Shown here one piece after another: positions 13,958 to 25,959 of a stretch of 64,000 nucleotides of DNA; position 1 is the stretch's first letter; each line of letters begins with the position of its first letter. Source of the stretch: Sphaerolaimus hirsutus (lineage: Eukaryota; Nematoda; Chromadorea; Monhysterida; Sphaerolaimidae); assembly GCA_964036195.1 (NCBI GenBank), contig OZ038457.1, positions 20,363,147-20,427,146 of the forward strand. Reading direction: 5' to 3'. Made by a program: the position numbers and the translations under genes. The notes beneath the pieces were generated by a model. The model did no database searches and had not been told where the DNA came from. It saw only the letters and a program-made list of their open reading frames with translations.

Positions 13958-14336
13958 ACCCTCGAATAAATCCCCAGGGGAGTTATGTTTTCGTCAGAAG
14001 TTTTTGAAGGGGGAGTTATTCAAGGGGGAGTTATTCGAGGGTGGGAGTTATTTTTGCCTCAGAAAACTTAGACTTTATTCATTGTATGGATGCAGTCTGT
14101 CAACTCATGTAATTCAGATGAGATTATCTGTCTAACAACAACAAAAAGATGTGTATACACTGCATACACATCATGTGTCTGCTGTACGCTGATATTCTTT
14201 TGTGTTTTTTATTGCATCCTTTTCATCCGGGGGGGGGGCTATTCGAAGGGGAGTTATTTTTTCCTCACCAAGCCAACAGGGGGGGTTTTTCAAGGGTGAG
14301 TTAATCGAGGGGGGACTTATTCGAGGATTTGCGGTA
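13958..14336. repeat. CCGTATTTCC foldback family, diverged
   Basis: CTCGAATAAATCCCCAGGGG at left and GACTTATTCGAGGATTTGCGG at right; several TTCGAGGGGGAGTTATT units inside. Confidence 0.7.
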
Positions 14337-15847
14337 TTCTGATCAAACACACATTTTTACAGGTTTGAGTGATATTTCAATTGATTTCATTTCGAAATTG
14401 AGCCTACAACAAGATCCATTTCAATTCAATCACGGGGCAAGTGTGTTTCCATTTTTGTTCAGCGTGTATTTAAATAAAACTTATTAGTTTGGCTTCTATT
14501 TAGCATTCAAGTCATTGCCTGACAGTTCCCAGATAATTTTTATTCCCTAAGCCTACACGCTGAAGCTCGAAATTGCACATGCACATAGAGCTGTGCGTTT
14601 CGCAATGTCTAATCAGCAGACAGTGTAGAAAAACAGATCCAGTGTCCCAACAATTCTGAAACAGCGCCACGTCAATATGATCGTACCGGTGTAACGATGG
14701 CAAACGAAACCCACTGGAGGAAGTGTTTAAATTTGAAAGTGTTTCTAAAATGACTATCTTAATTTAAAAAATAGTTTTTGAATTCTCGAAATTTTCTGAG
14801 TACTTTTCGGTTTCTTTTCACTAGATGCTTTATTTTATGCTTTGTTCTTTTCAATTTTGAATACATCTTCAGGTGTTGGGGTTGCCAAGCTGTTGCGGCA
14901 GACACAATTTCACATTTTTACTTCTGCCATGAAAATAACCATGTGAAATTGAACTTTCATAATGTGTTTTTGCATTTTGCATTTTCAACAAAAATATGAA
15001 AAAAATGGCTTCGAGTTGTGAATTTCTGGAGAAAAAAAATCAATTTTAGGCTTTTTTCTGGTGCCACAATAAAAAATTCCAAATTATGTTTGCCATCGTT
15101 TTACGGGGGGGGGGGGGGGGCGGGGGGATGCGCGCATCCGCTCCCTAACAGAAAGTGAGCTTCCTGCTGCTCAAGGTGCAACAAACGTGGTAAACACGAC
15201 CGGACAATGTATGGGTGTCTTTGCGTGTTTGCGTGACGCGACGATAAGTAAAATAGTGTGATGTGCACTGAACCTGAAAGCAGTGCACTCGCTGGACATG
15301 ATAAAAGGAAATTCTGCAAATTGTGGTTTTCCTAAATTGCGGAAGTACAGCTCATTATATTTATACCTAAAATCAGATTCTGCAAACGGGTGAAACAGTT
15401 TGTTGACTTTCCTGTTGGCTGTTACATTTCTACACATGTAGTCACATGTAAACAGTAAATAAAGTTGTAAGCTTGGCTACTATACTTACTGGGTCTAGCT
15501 AATTTGAATAGCCGACGCAAGCCTATGTAGTATTGTATTAAAGCTTCTTTCTACCCCACTTTCAATAATGCCAGTGGTTGCAGGAACATGCTTCTATAAA
15601 TACTTCTACATAGGTTCTAGTTTGCTCAGCTGCGCCAGACAAGATGTGTGTCTAAATCCATCATTCAAACCGACTTGAATGTTGGAATGCTTAGATAGAT
15701 TGACTGGATATTTAGCTAATTGGCTTGACATCCGGGGATGCCTACAGATACACGTGTGTGTGCATCTCTGTGCGTCGCTCGTACAAGTGTTAGAAAATTC
15801 AGAAATAAAAGAATCTATGACGTAAGAACGTGCGAGCTAACTAGTGC

Positions 15848-16288
15848 TACCGTATTTTCTTGAAATACCCCCAGGGGGTTTATTTCGCCAGCAAATTTTG
15901 AGGGGGTTAATTTGAGGGGGGGGGGTATTTCGACAGAAATTTTCGTGAAGTATCAAAGTAAACAAAATGCTTTTATATAGGTACACAATACTGGCGATAA
16001 ATGTTTTTGTAGCCAAACAGGTAATATTTATTGAGACATGAATGAATATACCGTATTTACACAAACTAGTATGTGTATCTGCGATGCACATTGACAACAA
16101 TAAATACATAATGTACATAATTCCAGGCGGGGGTATTTCGAGGGCGGTTGTTTTTCCCCATCTCGCTCAGATCTGGGATATTTCGAGGGGGATCTATCCA
16201 AGGAGGGTTGTTTTTCCTCATCTCGCTCAAACCTGGGGGTATTTCAAGGGGGGTCTATTCAAGGGGGATAATTCAAGGAATAACGGTA
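15848..16288. repeat. CCGTATTTCC foldback family
   Basis: Left TACCGTATTTTCTTGAAATA, right ATTCAAGGAATAACGGTA. Confidence 0.78.
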
Positions 16289-17414
16289 CTTGAGATCGCT
16301 GCCGCCATGCATCATTATTCGTTTCTGAGTAATGTACATGTTTCACACATTGACGGTGCCATCGTTTGCTGCCGCGTTATCTTAACTCAAATACCTATCT
16401 AGGTATCTACTTGTCTGGAAAACCCGCGTGAACGTAATTTCAATTATTCAATTTTTCACTCAGTAATCCCTAGTTTGAAATGCAAACAAAATAACAAATG
16501 GTGGCAGGTGTGCGTCAAGCTGAAGGCTTGGCAAAAATTTGCTTGCTAGAAATGCCTTGCTGAAAGTCAATTAGCACACGGCTATGAAAGAGAGTGAGTA
16601 CACATACACAATAAACTTCAAATAATACGTACATACGCCAGCGCCGGGCATGTGACCACTTTCAATAATTGAAAAGCCAATTCAAAGCATAAAGTAAATC
16701 ACTATTTAGCTAGCTTCCACGTAATTTTAGGTGAATTGTGTGCGAGTAAGAGCAACGACCGCAACTTAGTCTAACACAATAATATTGAAATTTCGAACTT
16801 TGAAGGAAGCACAAAATCGTTGCAGCAATCTGGGCAGTTGCTATATTGAGCGGAGCGCAAACTTCAAAGAGAATGCTACCATATTTTCATGAATAATGGC
16901 CCGCAAAAAAGTATCCATCAAACTGAACGATAATAAAACCAAACCTAATGTCACGGGGAAAAATAAAAACTTTTTTATTCTACATTCAGACTGGATACGG
17001 TAGATTTCACGGTTAAGTATGCGTTCAGCAGACTTAAGCTGTAAATGCACTGCGCAATGATTGAACAACAGTTGGTACTGACTGTCAAGTCAAGCGCGCA
17101 GAAAAGCATTTCTTGCCTCGCTGCGTCAGAAGTGGAATTTCCGCGCATAAAAAGGCGTTCTTCATGCGGTGTGGTCCAAGCGACATTGGCGCCAAGTTCT
17201 TGTCGCAGCCACAAAAATAGGTAGACTTGTTCATTCGACGGAATGTCGCCCCACTGCGACTGCATGTAAAATTACATCAGCGTGAAATGTTGCAAGGAAA
17301 AAGCTGAATCGATGTGCACCATGTCATTGTCAACTGCGGTCAGACGTGTTTTTGTAGTTCTGTATTGCTTGCGCAGTTGACGACAAGTATCGGGAAATTC
17401 GAAAGGGCGTGATG

Positions 17415-17665
17415 TAGAGATGGAATGACGCCATGGCACTGGCGCTTTCTAACGCCAAGTAGCTTGTTAGCTACTGGTTAGCTTTTTTATAAAAAACACA
17501 GTCGGACATTTTAATGGATCGTTGAACTCCAGTCATAGCTCTTTTGGTATCTGCTGGAATCTGGTGAACGCGACAATAATTTGTCCCGAGCCAGCACATT
17601 GACAGTGGCGCCGGCGCCATATCAATGTGTGTTTTGGCGCCAGCGCCAGAAATTCTGGCGTTTTG
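17415..17665. mobile_element. GGCGCC-rich element, decayed
   Basis: Starts GAGATGGAATGACGCC and contains CTGGCGCT and GGCGCCGGCGCC units but no intact ATCACTA end. It resembles the TAGTGATGGAA family. Further fragments of the same kind lie at 11268-11320 and 57783-57868. Confidence 0.55.
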
Positions 17666-18867
17666 TTTTGTCACTTCACTACATGGTGGGCGATATTTGA
17701 CAGCTGTCGAAAATGTCCTCTCGTCCCAACAGAATCGCCTGTCAGCTCAAGAGTTCCATTTTGGTCGCGAGACCAACTTCAAGACGCATTTCATTTTCAG
17801 CAAAGGAAGAGTGATATTTTTGCGTCAGATAAGTTTGGGGTAAACATCCCAAGAAAAAATCATACTTGACCGATTTTAATTTGAGTCGAGTCCACTTGTA
17901 TCTTTACAAATATAACGCGAATGCAATTACTATTTTAGTTAATTTTCTGCAGAAAAGTGGCTTAAACGAACAGCAAACACGTTAACGTACCCAATTTGTG
18001 AACTGGATAATCATATGCTGCCTTGTTGATTAATGATGAAAATATTAGCTGTTGCGCTCAGATAAATATTGTGATTTGTTTGTTATTATAAATAAAAATA
18101 AATAGTAAATCGACATTTAACAAATTCTGAAAGATAATTCAGAATGTCGATCCGGTCGCGATGATTTTATTGAAACCACTACCCCACTGGATAAAATCTG
18201 GGCAATGGTTTGCTTTATTTGAATTACTGTTTGTTTAGGCGACGGTTTTCACAAAAAGACAACTTGGGCAAGGCAGTGCCGTGTTTTTGTGCAGGTATGT
18301 AAAGTATTTTATGAAAATGATTTACGTAAAATGGAGTTGTGTCCAAGTACATGGTAAAAAATATGTATCTTCTACCCGTGGGGTCCACCCAGGTACTAAA
18401 GGCAATGTAAATACAGAAAAAAAATCTCGAAAAGAGTAGTTTTTAACGCAAAATCTAAAATTTTACTTATGTATAGGCCTACTTGTGAAGTGATCAAGGT
18501 CGCTGTTATGGTTTCGAAACAACACAAATTTTAATGAAAAGAATAGCGAGATAAAATTTTATTTGAAGAGGTAATTTATATTTTATGAGCTTCGTACACC
18601 ATCTTTATGCATGACGAGCTGTATCATACTTTTTTGCGTTCTGTGATTAGATTTGTTTGAAATTTATTCTGATGCCAATGTACCAAGTGCTTAAATTTTT
18701 GTGTGGCGCCACTTTATTTCCATCATTTTTTGCACTGCGCTGATTTTGACTGCAGTGCAACACACTAGGTAATTCACACAGGGAAATTTGTACCGAGAAC
18801 AGTTCACTCAACTAAATGATTACTGAAAGTTGTCCAATTACGTAGTCAAGTGAAAAAAAAAATAACC

Positions 18868-19314
18868 TACCGTATTTCCCTGAAATACCCCCCTCAAAAT
18901 GGGCACTATGAATTTGTGGTCTGGGAAATGCATAAGAGACGTTCAAAACACTTACGGTGTTACGTTAGAACTAGTGATGGAATGGCGCCATGGCGCTGGC
19001 GATTTTCAATGGCGCCAAAGGGCGCCAGCACCATGGCGCCATTGGCGCCTGGCGCCATTTTCTCTGGCGCCCTTTTGGCGCTGGCGCCATTATTTTGAAT
19101 GGCGCCATGGCGCCATTGGCGCCTGGCGTCATTTTTCGTGGCGCTTTTCCATCACTAGGTAGTTAGAACATCGTTTATACCATCTACATCTTTATATTAT
19201 AAGGCTGTAAAAAACTTATAAATGGTGATTATTGTTGCATTTTTCACGTTTCTCTCTCAAAATTTTCACTCTGAAAAAATAAACCCCCCGGGGGTAATTC
19301 AAGGAAATACGGTA
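18868..19314. repeat. CCGTATTTCC foldback family, host of a hAT MITE
   Basis: Left TACCGTATTTCCCTGAAATA, right AATTCAAGGAAATACGGTA. Interrupted by the GGCGCC-rich element at 18972-19157. Confidence 0.82.
18972..19157. mobile_element. GGCGCC-rich hAT-type MITE nested in a foldback repeat
   Basis: Ends TAGTGATGGAATGGCGCC and GCGCTTTTCCATCACTA. The 8-bp motif GTTAGAAC flanks it (18964-18971 and 19162-19169), with four extra bases on the right. It sits inside the CCGTATTTCC foldback at 18868-19314, so it inserted later. Confidence 0.78.
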
Positions 19315-20448
19315 ATTAAAAATAAAACTGTAATGTTGTAAATACAGGATAAGACACTCTGGATAGAAAACTCATTTCAGACAGACACATGCAAATAAAC
19401 ATAGATAAAACTAAATCTGGACGATTGGTGGTCGGGGGTGGTGTGATTTTTTTTCACATGTCGCTGTTGAAATTTTATGCGAAATTTACTGGTTGCATGC
19501 CTGTTCATACATTATTTGCATGTGCCGCACTTTTGGTATACTGGGCGCATGTGTGCACTGAAACTGGTCAGTAGTGATATATATTATAAAATATAAATTG
19601 TTATTATTGCTGACTCGGGTAGGAGAAAATGTAAACATAGAAGTTTTCTGTTGCGTGTGACACTGCGACGTTTCAAATTGAATGAACAACTACGAATTTT
19701 TCGGACAGAAAAGTGCGGCACGGAATTTCGGCAAAGTTTGCGAGATTGGCCTTCTCAACAGGCGCGATTTCTGCACATGTGTAAAACACTTTTTGGAGGT
19801 TCTGAAGGTCACGCTCTTAGTACCATCTCACTATAATTTGATTCGAATTTACAATACGCAGTTCAATGCCAACATGGTTTTTCTACTAGGCGGTTTATTT
19901 GACTGGCACTTGCGGCAATCCGGGATAGGAAAAAACTAAAATGGAAAAATTGACTGACCTCGATGTAATCTGAAAATCTCTCGAGATTTCGTCGATTTTG
20001 CCGATCAACGAGTGAATAAGACAGCAGCTAAAAATGGAATAAAAGTGGTGTATTTGTAAAATATTTTGAGATTGCGTTCTCAAATATCGAAATCTCACCA
20101 GATAGAAAAATTGAAACGTGCAGCCACCGGCGCCCGCGACACTAGCTTATTTACTAATTCAATTTTGAATTTGCACTCCAAAAAATACCAGTCTTGTTCA
20201 GCCACTCTTCAAACAAATATAGGCGGCTGTCACTGGACTGGATGAATTTTAAAATTAAAATCCTAGTTTTTTCTTTTTCTAAATATTTAGATATATGTTG
20301 GGAGCGCGGGCGCCGGCACCAAATCTTGTGGTGAAAATCGACCTGCGTGGTGAAAACTGATATTTATCAGTACCGGGTGCGTGCGAACTATAAAAAATGC
20401 GCGGGTTGAAAATTTGGATTAAAAGCTGTGACCTGAAAGCTGGGTGCA

Positions 20449-20610
20449 CTCCCAGACCCTGTTAAATGACAAATGTCATGCAAAGTGTCAAATGTCATGT
20501 AAAATGCCCTGCAAAATTGCAACCGAGTTGCCATTTTGCAGGGAATTTTCCATTACTTTTAAAACTTTGCATGGCATTTGACATTTTACAGGGCCTGGGT
20601 GTGGCACCTG
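20449..20610. mobile_element. Introner-family MITE, intergenic copy
   Basis: GTGCACTCCCAGACCCTG at the left and CAGGGCCTGGGTGTGGCAC at the right with a palindromic body (TGCCATTTTGCAGGG centre). No exons nearby. Confidence 0.82.
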
Positions 20611-21219
20611 TAAAAGTTAGGGCCTTGCCGCGCGACACGAATACATAAACAATACTTGTTGAAATGATTGAAGCTGGTCGTGTCGGGTACTCATGTGTGC
20701 AAAAAATCGATACACTGAATGCTTTCCAACGTTTATATTTATGAAGTTTTAAAAGTTCTGAGCTTAGGCCTATTATAGCTGCGTCACCTAATATCCATAG
20801 GAAAAAAATAATGTCCCATGTGGCGTGGTGAATAAGTACGCACACTTAACGCAGCTTTTATACTTGAATGCATAGAGCACTTTTCCCTTGGTGCCTGCTT
20901 TTCAGAAATCCGCAGTGGCTTTGCGAAATGTGGCCGGAAGGAAATCGCAATTGCGTGCGCGCTGAAACATTGGCGCGGTGGCTCGTGTTCCAAGTTTTAT
21001 GGCTGCAGCATTAAAAAATTTCGCCACCTTAAATGCAGTCTATGCCACAATTATTCGAATCCCAGTGTAACTTCAACAAAATTGTCAGCCAGCAGTGAAT
21101 GGATTGCAACAACAAACATACACTGTTGCAGTGCAACGCAGACGCGCAGTGCAATGCAACCCCCTCATCTCACACAATACACGCTCGCATCGAAACGGTG
21201 TAGTGGCGCCAGCGGAAAA

Positions 21220-21560
21220 TGCCGCCGCGCCGCGACGAAAAGGCGCCACACACACTGGATGTCAACTATTTCGGTGTCAACTCGATTTTGGTTGAATTTA
21301 GGTAGCTGGACAATTTTGAAGGACACATGCGGCAATGTCGAAGGGGAATTTATATTGCCATGTGAATTTGAACACGGTTTCGCAGCCCATAAACTAAAAA
21401 TTTATGAAAAACTGTCGGCCCAGTTGACATCCGGATGTCGACATTGCCGCATGTGCCCTTAAAAACTGTCCTGCAAGCTACAGTGCCATAAAATCGAGTT
21501 GACACTGAAACAGTTGACATCCAGTGTGTGTGGCACCAAAGCGCCGCGGCACTAAGTGGC
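21220..21560. repeat. Foldback repeat, GGCGCCACACACACTGGATG arms
   Basis: The arm from about 21226 to 21350 (CCGCGCCGC, CACACACTGGATGTCAACT, TCAACTCGATTTT, ACATGCGGCAATGTCG) recurs inverted at 21436-21555. Same family as the ACTAGTTGACA elements but with longer arms. Confidence 0.78.
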
Positions 21561-23244
21561 CGGTCGCGCGGCACAATTTCAACGCGGCAGAGAAAGCGGC
21601 GACTTGTAAACCGTGCCGTCGCTGAACACCGCGGCATTTCAGCTTCACATTTCGACAACTGTGAATCTTGGCGCTGTGGGGAAAATTCGGCTTAGATTCA
21701 GAGCACATCACATTCTTTCACGGCTTTGTGAGTGCTTAAACAAAAAGCACACGTGTTGGGAAATGTTTATTGAGCAGAGCCGGGATGATAGATGGTTTAT
21801 GTTTTCATTTAAATACATATTCAAATGCCATTGTTACTATTCAAAGTTGGGGTCAAGATTACGTAATTGGACTACAAATATTTTGGTGAAAAGCCCTACA
21901 CACACTAGTTGATAGCCGAAACTTCAATGCCGATAAATGTGTCTTAAACACATTTGGGTTTGCCGGAATGAGGTGATCGTCAACTGCTATTGATGGATAT
22001 AAAAATAATTAATTCTGGTTAACACACATGTTGTGAAAACAGATTTATCACATTTGGAAATTTCGGCTATTTAGTGTGTTGTGTGTGCACAATGAAATTG
22101 AGTGAAAACGATAGTATCACTAACGAAAATTGGACAGATTGAGGAATATCACTCCACCAAATTCTGATCACAGGAAAAAGCACATACGGGGATTGGAACA
22201 GTCACAAGATAATCCATAATGTACAAACTATTCCCACAACACAGTACGATGGAAAGCTACCGTATTACCTCGAAATGGTAAATGTGGTAAATATGTGGTA
22301 AATGTGCGGTAAATAAAATTAGCACGCGTTCGATAAGACAATCCCAAACAAAAAATATAAAAAACGGTCCGAACGGTGTTGGTGACACTTCACGATGGCA
22401 AACAGAAATTCTAAAACGCTTTCAAACGATCAAATTTTTGGAATTTTTACTCCACTACTAGAAGAAACGCTTTAAAACGATTATTTTGTGGGTATTTATG
22501 GTTTAAAATGCAGAAACTTAATTCAAAACTTCCATTTTACACGGATCGTTTCGTGGTGGCAAAATTGTAAAAATAGCCGGACGGCAGCCACTTGAACGGC
22601 TGATAACAATGTAAATGTATGCAAAATTGACCAGAAAAACGCGGAGAATATAGTTTCGGGAAAAATTTGGAAATTCAAGATCATTTCGAATTTTTTAAAA
22701 ATTAAAACACTTTTTCTTTTTGCCATAGTTAGTGTCACTAGAACACTTTGATATCATTTACAAAGGGCAGCACGATGAGTTCAGTTCGCCAGTCAACTAA
22801 ATATTTATTGTATTCACAACAACATTTATTGGCACTCCACTCTGAAAAGTCTATTGTTCTCAATATAAATATAGAATGAAGACATCTAGAGAAAAAAAAT
22901 CTGTGACAAGCACTTAATTTCAGTTAAAGTGCCGCCAAGTTCACAAGGAGGAAAGTGACAGCAACGTGGTAAGTGACATGTGAAGTCATGGTAAGTCAAC
23001 TAAAAATCGGTATTGTCAATCTAAAATAATGGATAATGGGTGAAGACTTTTATCTCGCAATAGCCAATCCTGGTGCGCCTTCAAAATGTCATGCAAACTT
23101 AGTAAACTTAGTAAAAACAGGTAACAAAATAAGTCAACATGTCACTTAATTTACCACTCGGAAGCTTATTACCTTTATTATTGTCACTTGTCCATTGGAA
23201 TTGGCTCCAGGGGTCAGTTCCTGCTTGGACCCTGTTCCTGAACT

Positions 23245-23620
23245 CGCTCGTCATGTTGACCCGGCCGTCACGTATTTTAAGGGGTACTAGCATGGTGCTG
23301 GTGTTAGCGGCAGCGGGTTTACATGAAAGTAGGGTACATAATTAGGGCCGCAGTGCGTGCCCACTGGCATTGTTTCGGTCACTATATGAAGATACCACTT
23401 AAAGAAAAATTAAAAAACTCAAATGCGTAACAACTGATTTATTTTTTAAAATTTTTTATGTGTGCGGTATCACCAAAAAAGTATCAAAAACAATGAGTGC
23501 ACACGCACTGCGGCCCTAGCTATGTACCGTACTAATGATGTATATAAACCCGCTGCTGCTAACTCCTGTGCCATGCCAAAAAAACCTGAAATACATGATG
23601 GCCGGGTCGACATGACGAAC
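23245..23620. repeat. Long inverted repeat with GTTGACCCGGCC ends
   Basis: The left arm from 23253 (GTTGACCCGGCCGTCACGTATTTT, given in part) and the right arm ending near 23617 are inverted copies containing GTTAGCGGCAGCGGGTTTA and AGGGCCGCAGTGCGTG blocks. A half copy lies at 34120-34262 in ABCB intron 8. Confidence 0.75.
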
Positions 23621-23899
23621 GGTTTTACATGACAAACGCGAATACATGTCTAAAAATATGTCAAAGAGACAAACCAAAAACATGTTCATAAACGGTAAAT
23701 AATCCCTGGGGACAGATTAAATTAATCTAACATATTTGTAGAGAAGTGCGCTGTTGAGTCACAAAACAACTATGAATGCTTTTTATTTGCAGTGTTTTTT
23801 TTGACAAATTTTTTTTGTGAACACGTACTTCAATTTGTTTGTAAGCTCGCACCGGGCTCGAATATCACCCATCTCAAAACAACAACCAATCACTCGTCC

Positions 23900-25959
23900 C
23901 TATGATTCCAACACATCCTGCTTGACATTCTGTCTACTAATCAGGTCATAATAAGCCCCCTGTTTAGCGACCAGCTCCGAGTGCGTGCCGAACTCGACCA
24001 GGGTGCCGTCGGAGACCACGGCGATTCGGTCGCACGCCTGCACCGTGGACAGGCGATGCGCCACGACGATGCACGTGCGGCCTTGACGAGCTCGGTCCAG
24101 GGCTTCTTGCACCATCTGGGGGGGGGGGTGGTGGCATATTTATTGGGGGCGTTATGTACATACACACATTAGTTTTCAACGGAAACTGCGAAACATTAAA
24201 AATCAGCTTTAAAAGTATTTGAGTTTTGTGCATGAATTATAGAATTGTAGTTGACGGACAAATCATTCCGGTAAACTCAAGTATATTGAAACCAAATTTA
24301 TGAGTTTTCAAAACTAGTACATTGAATTTTAACTTCCAACCAGGAGACTGAAAGTAATGAATTCTCGTGGAATATTGTGACACAAACGATACAATGACTG
24401 TTTTTACAGGATATGTGGACAGCTGGACCGTTTAAATATATTGTGGAACGGATCAAAGAAAAAACGGAACAGCTGACGCTTTTGTCCATCACAGAACACG
24501 CTCACTACACATAAAGCATTATGCTTTTGCCACGTTTAATTGATTGCACAACAACAAAACTCAATAACAATATTTTATCGAATCTGCCACACTAACTTTT
24601 TCCGACTCAGTGTCCAGCGCAGAGGTGGCTTCATCGAGTAGCAAAATCCTCGGATCTCTGACCAGTGCGCGTGCGATGGCTATGCGTTGTTTTTGCCCCC
24701 CAGATAGCTGGGCGCCGCGCTCGCCCACGCGTGTTTCGTAGCCCTGGGTGTGGTTTTTTTGTTTGAATATGGAAGGGTTGAGGGGGGAGCAATATGACAA
24801 ACAATATAAAGCTATCATTTCAGTGTCAAAAATGACTTACCGTATTTCCTCGAGATACGCCCAGGGGGGTTTATTATTTCAGCATCAAATTTTGAGGGGG
24901 GTTGATTATTTCGCCATCAAATTTTGAATGGGGTTTATTCGAGGGGGGCTTATTCGAGGGAGGTCAATTATTTCGCCAGAAATTTTTGAAATTACACATA
25001 CTCAGACGTACAAAAATCAAACAACGACAGAGATGTATACCTAAGTCTCAGACCTGAGGGAATTTAGAGGGGTGGTAAATTCAGGGAGGATAATTCGAGG
25101 TAATACTGCCTATACAAATAATCGAAAAATCGTGAAAAAAAATCGCCTTCGCCCCACCCACCTGCGGCAACCCCACCACAAACTCGTGTATATTAGCCTC
25201 CTTAGCAGCCCCATAGACCCGATCCGGCAGCGGCTTTGGCTCCATGCCATAAGTGATGTTGTCCTGTATGCTGCAGTCGAACAGCGTCGGCTCCTGGGCC
25301 ACCATGGCGATGCTGGCGCGCAAGTGGCGCACGTTCAGCTGGCGCGCGTTCCGACCATCCACTAGCTGTGGGTGGGGAGGTTTTGGGCTCTTGAATGGGA
25401 AAAGTTGGTGGTTGAGTCAATGCACATGATTCAGAAGGAAAAATTAAACTTAGTGAAAAGTCAATAATATGGATTATTTACCGGCCCATAAGCGGCCCAT
25501 ACACTAGTTTACACATGTGTGTCAATTGGTCCGTCTCAACTCAGATTTCGGCTACGCGCGTCGCAGAGCGATCTTTCAATCCACTTGCCGTAATATCTGT
25601 TCTTCAACACTGCCGCATGTGCGGAGATCGCTCTGCGACCGTGAAGCCGGAATCTGAGTTGACACAGACCAGTCGACACACGTGTGTCAACTAGTTCGCG
25701 GGCCCCCATTCCGCCCCCGGATTCACAAAACCAACATCATTGTACGTCACAACCCCACACTCACCACCTCGCCCTTCTGCGGGTCATAATACCTCTCAAT
25801 GAGCGCCACAGCGGTACTTTTTCCGCAGCCGCTTGCGCCAACTAGCGCCAGGGTCCTGCCCGGCTCCAGATCGAAGCTGAGCCCCTGCAACACGTCCACG
25901 TCCATGCGCATGGGGTAGTTGAAGTGCACCGCGTCGAAGGATATTCGCCCGCTGATGTC
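23900..25959 (-). CDS. ABCB nucleotide-binding domain 2 (exons 23-26)
   Basis: Exon 23 (25959-25765) has [15 protein letters not shown] and Walker [10 protein letters not shown]. Exon 24 (25365-25162) has the Q-loop [11 protein letters not shown]. Exon 25 (24743-24597) has [16 protein letters not shown] and [17 protein letters not shown]. Exon 26 (24115-23900) has VAHRLST and ends with a TAG stop at 23902-23900. All catalytic motifs are intact. Confidence 0.94.

Larger units (their letters stand above)
13909..23899. other. Intergenic stretch of about 10 kb with repeats only
   Basis: No ORF here looks like protein and I found no splice-consistent exon on either strand. The stretch holds foldback repeats of the CCGTATTTCC family (13958-14336, 15848-16288, 18868-19314), GGCGCC-rich elements (17415-17665, 18972-19157), a GTGCCAGTCCC-family MITE (20449-20610), a palindrome at 21220-21560 and a long inverted repeat at 23245-23620. 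A G run at 15106-15120 precedes another G-rich patch. The listed ORFs here are short and have no recognisable composition. Confidence 0.6.

Noticed and set aside
18899..19162. Plus ORF with many Trp/Arg/His residues
   Set aside because: Translation of the GGCGCC-rich MITE and its foldback host.
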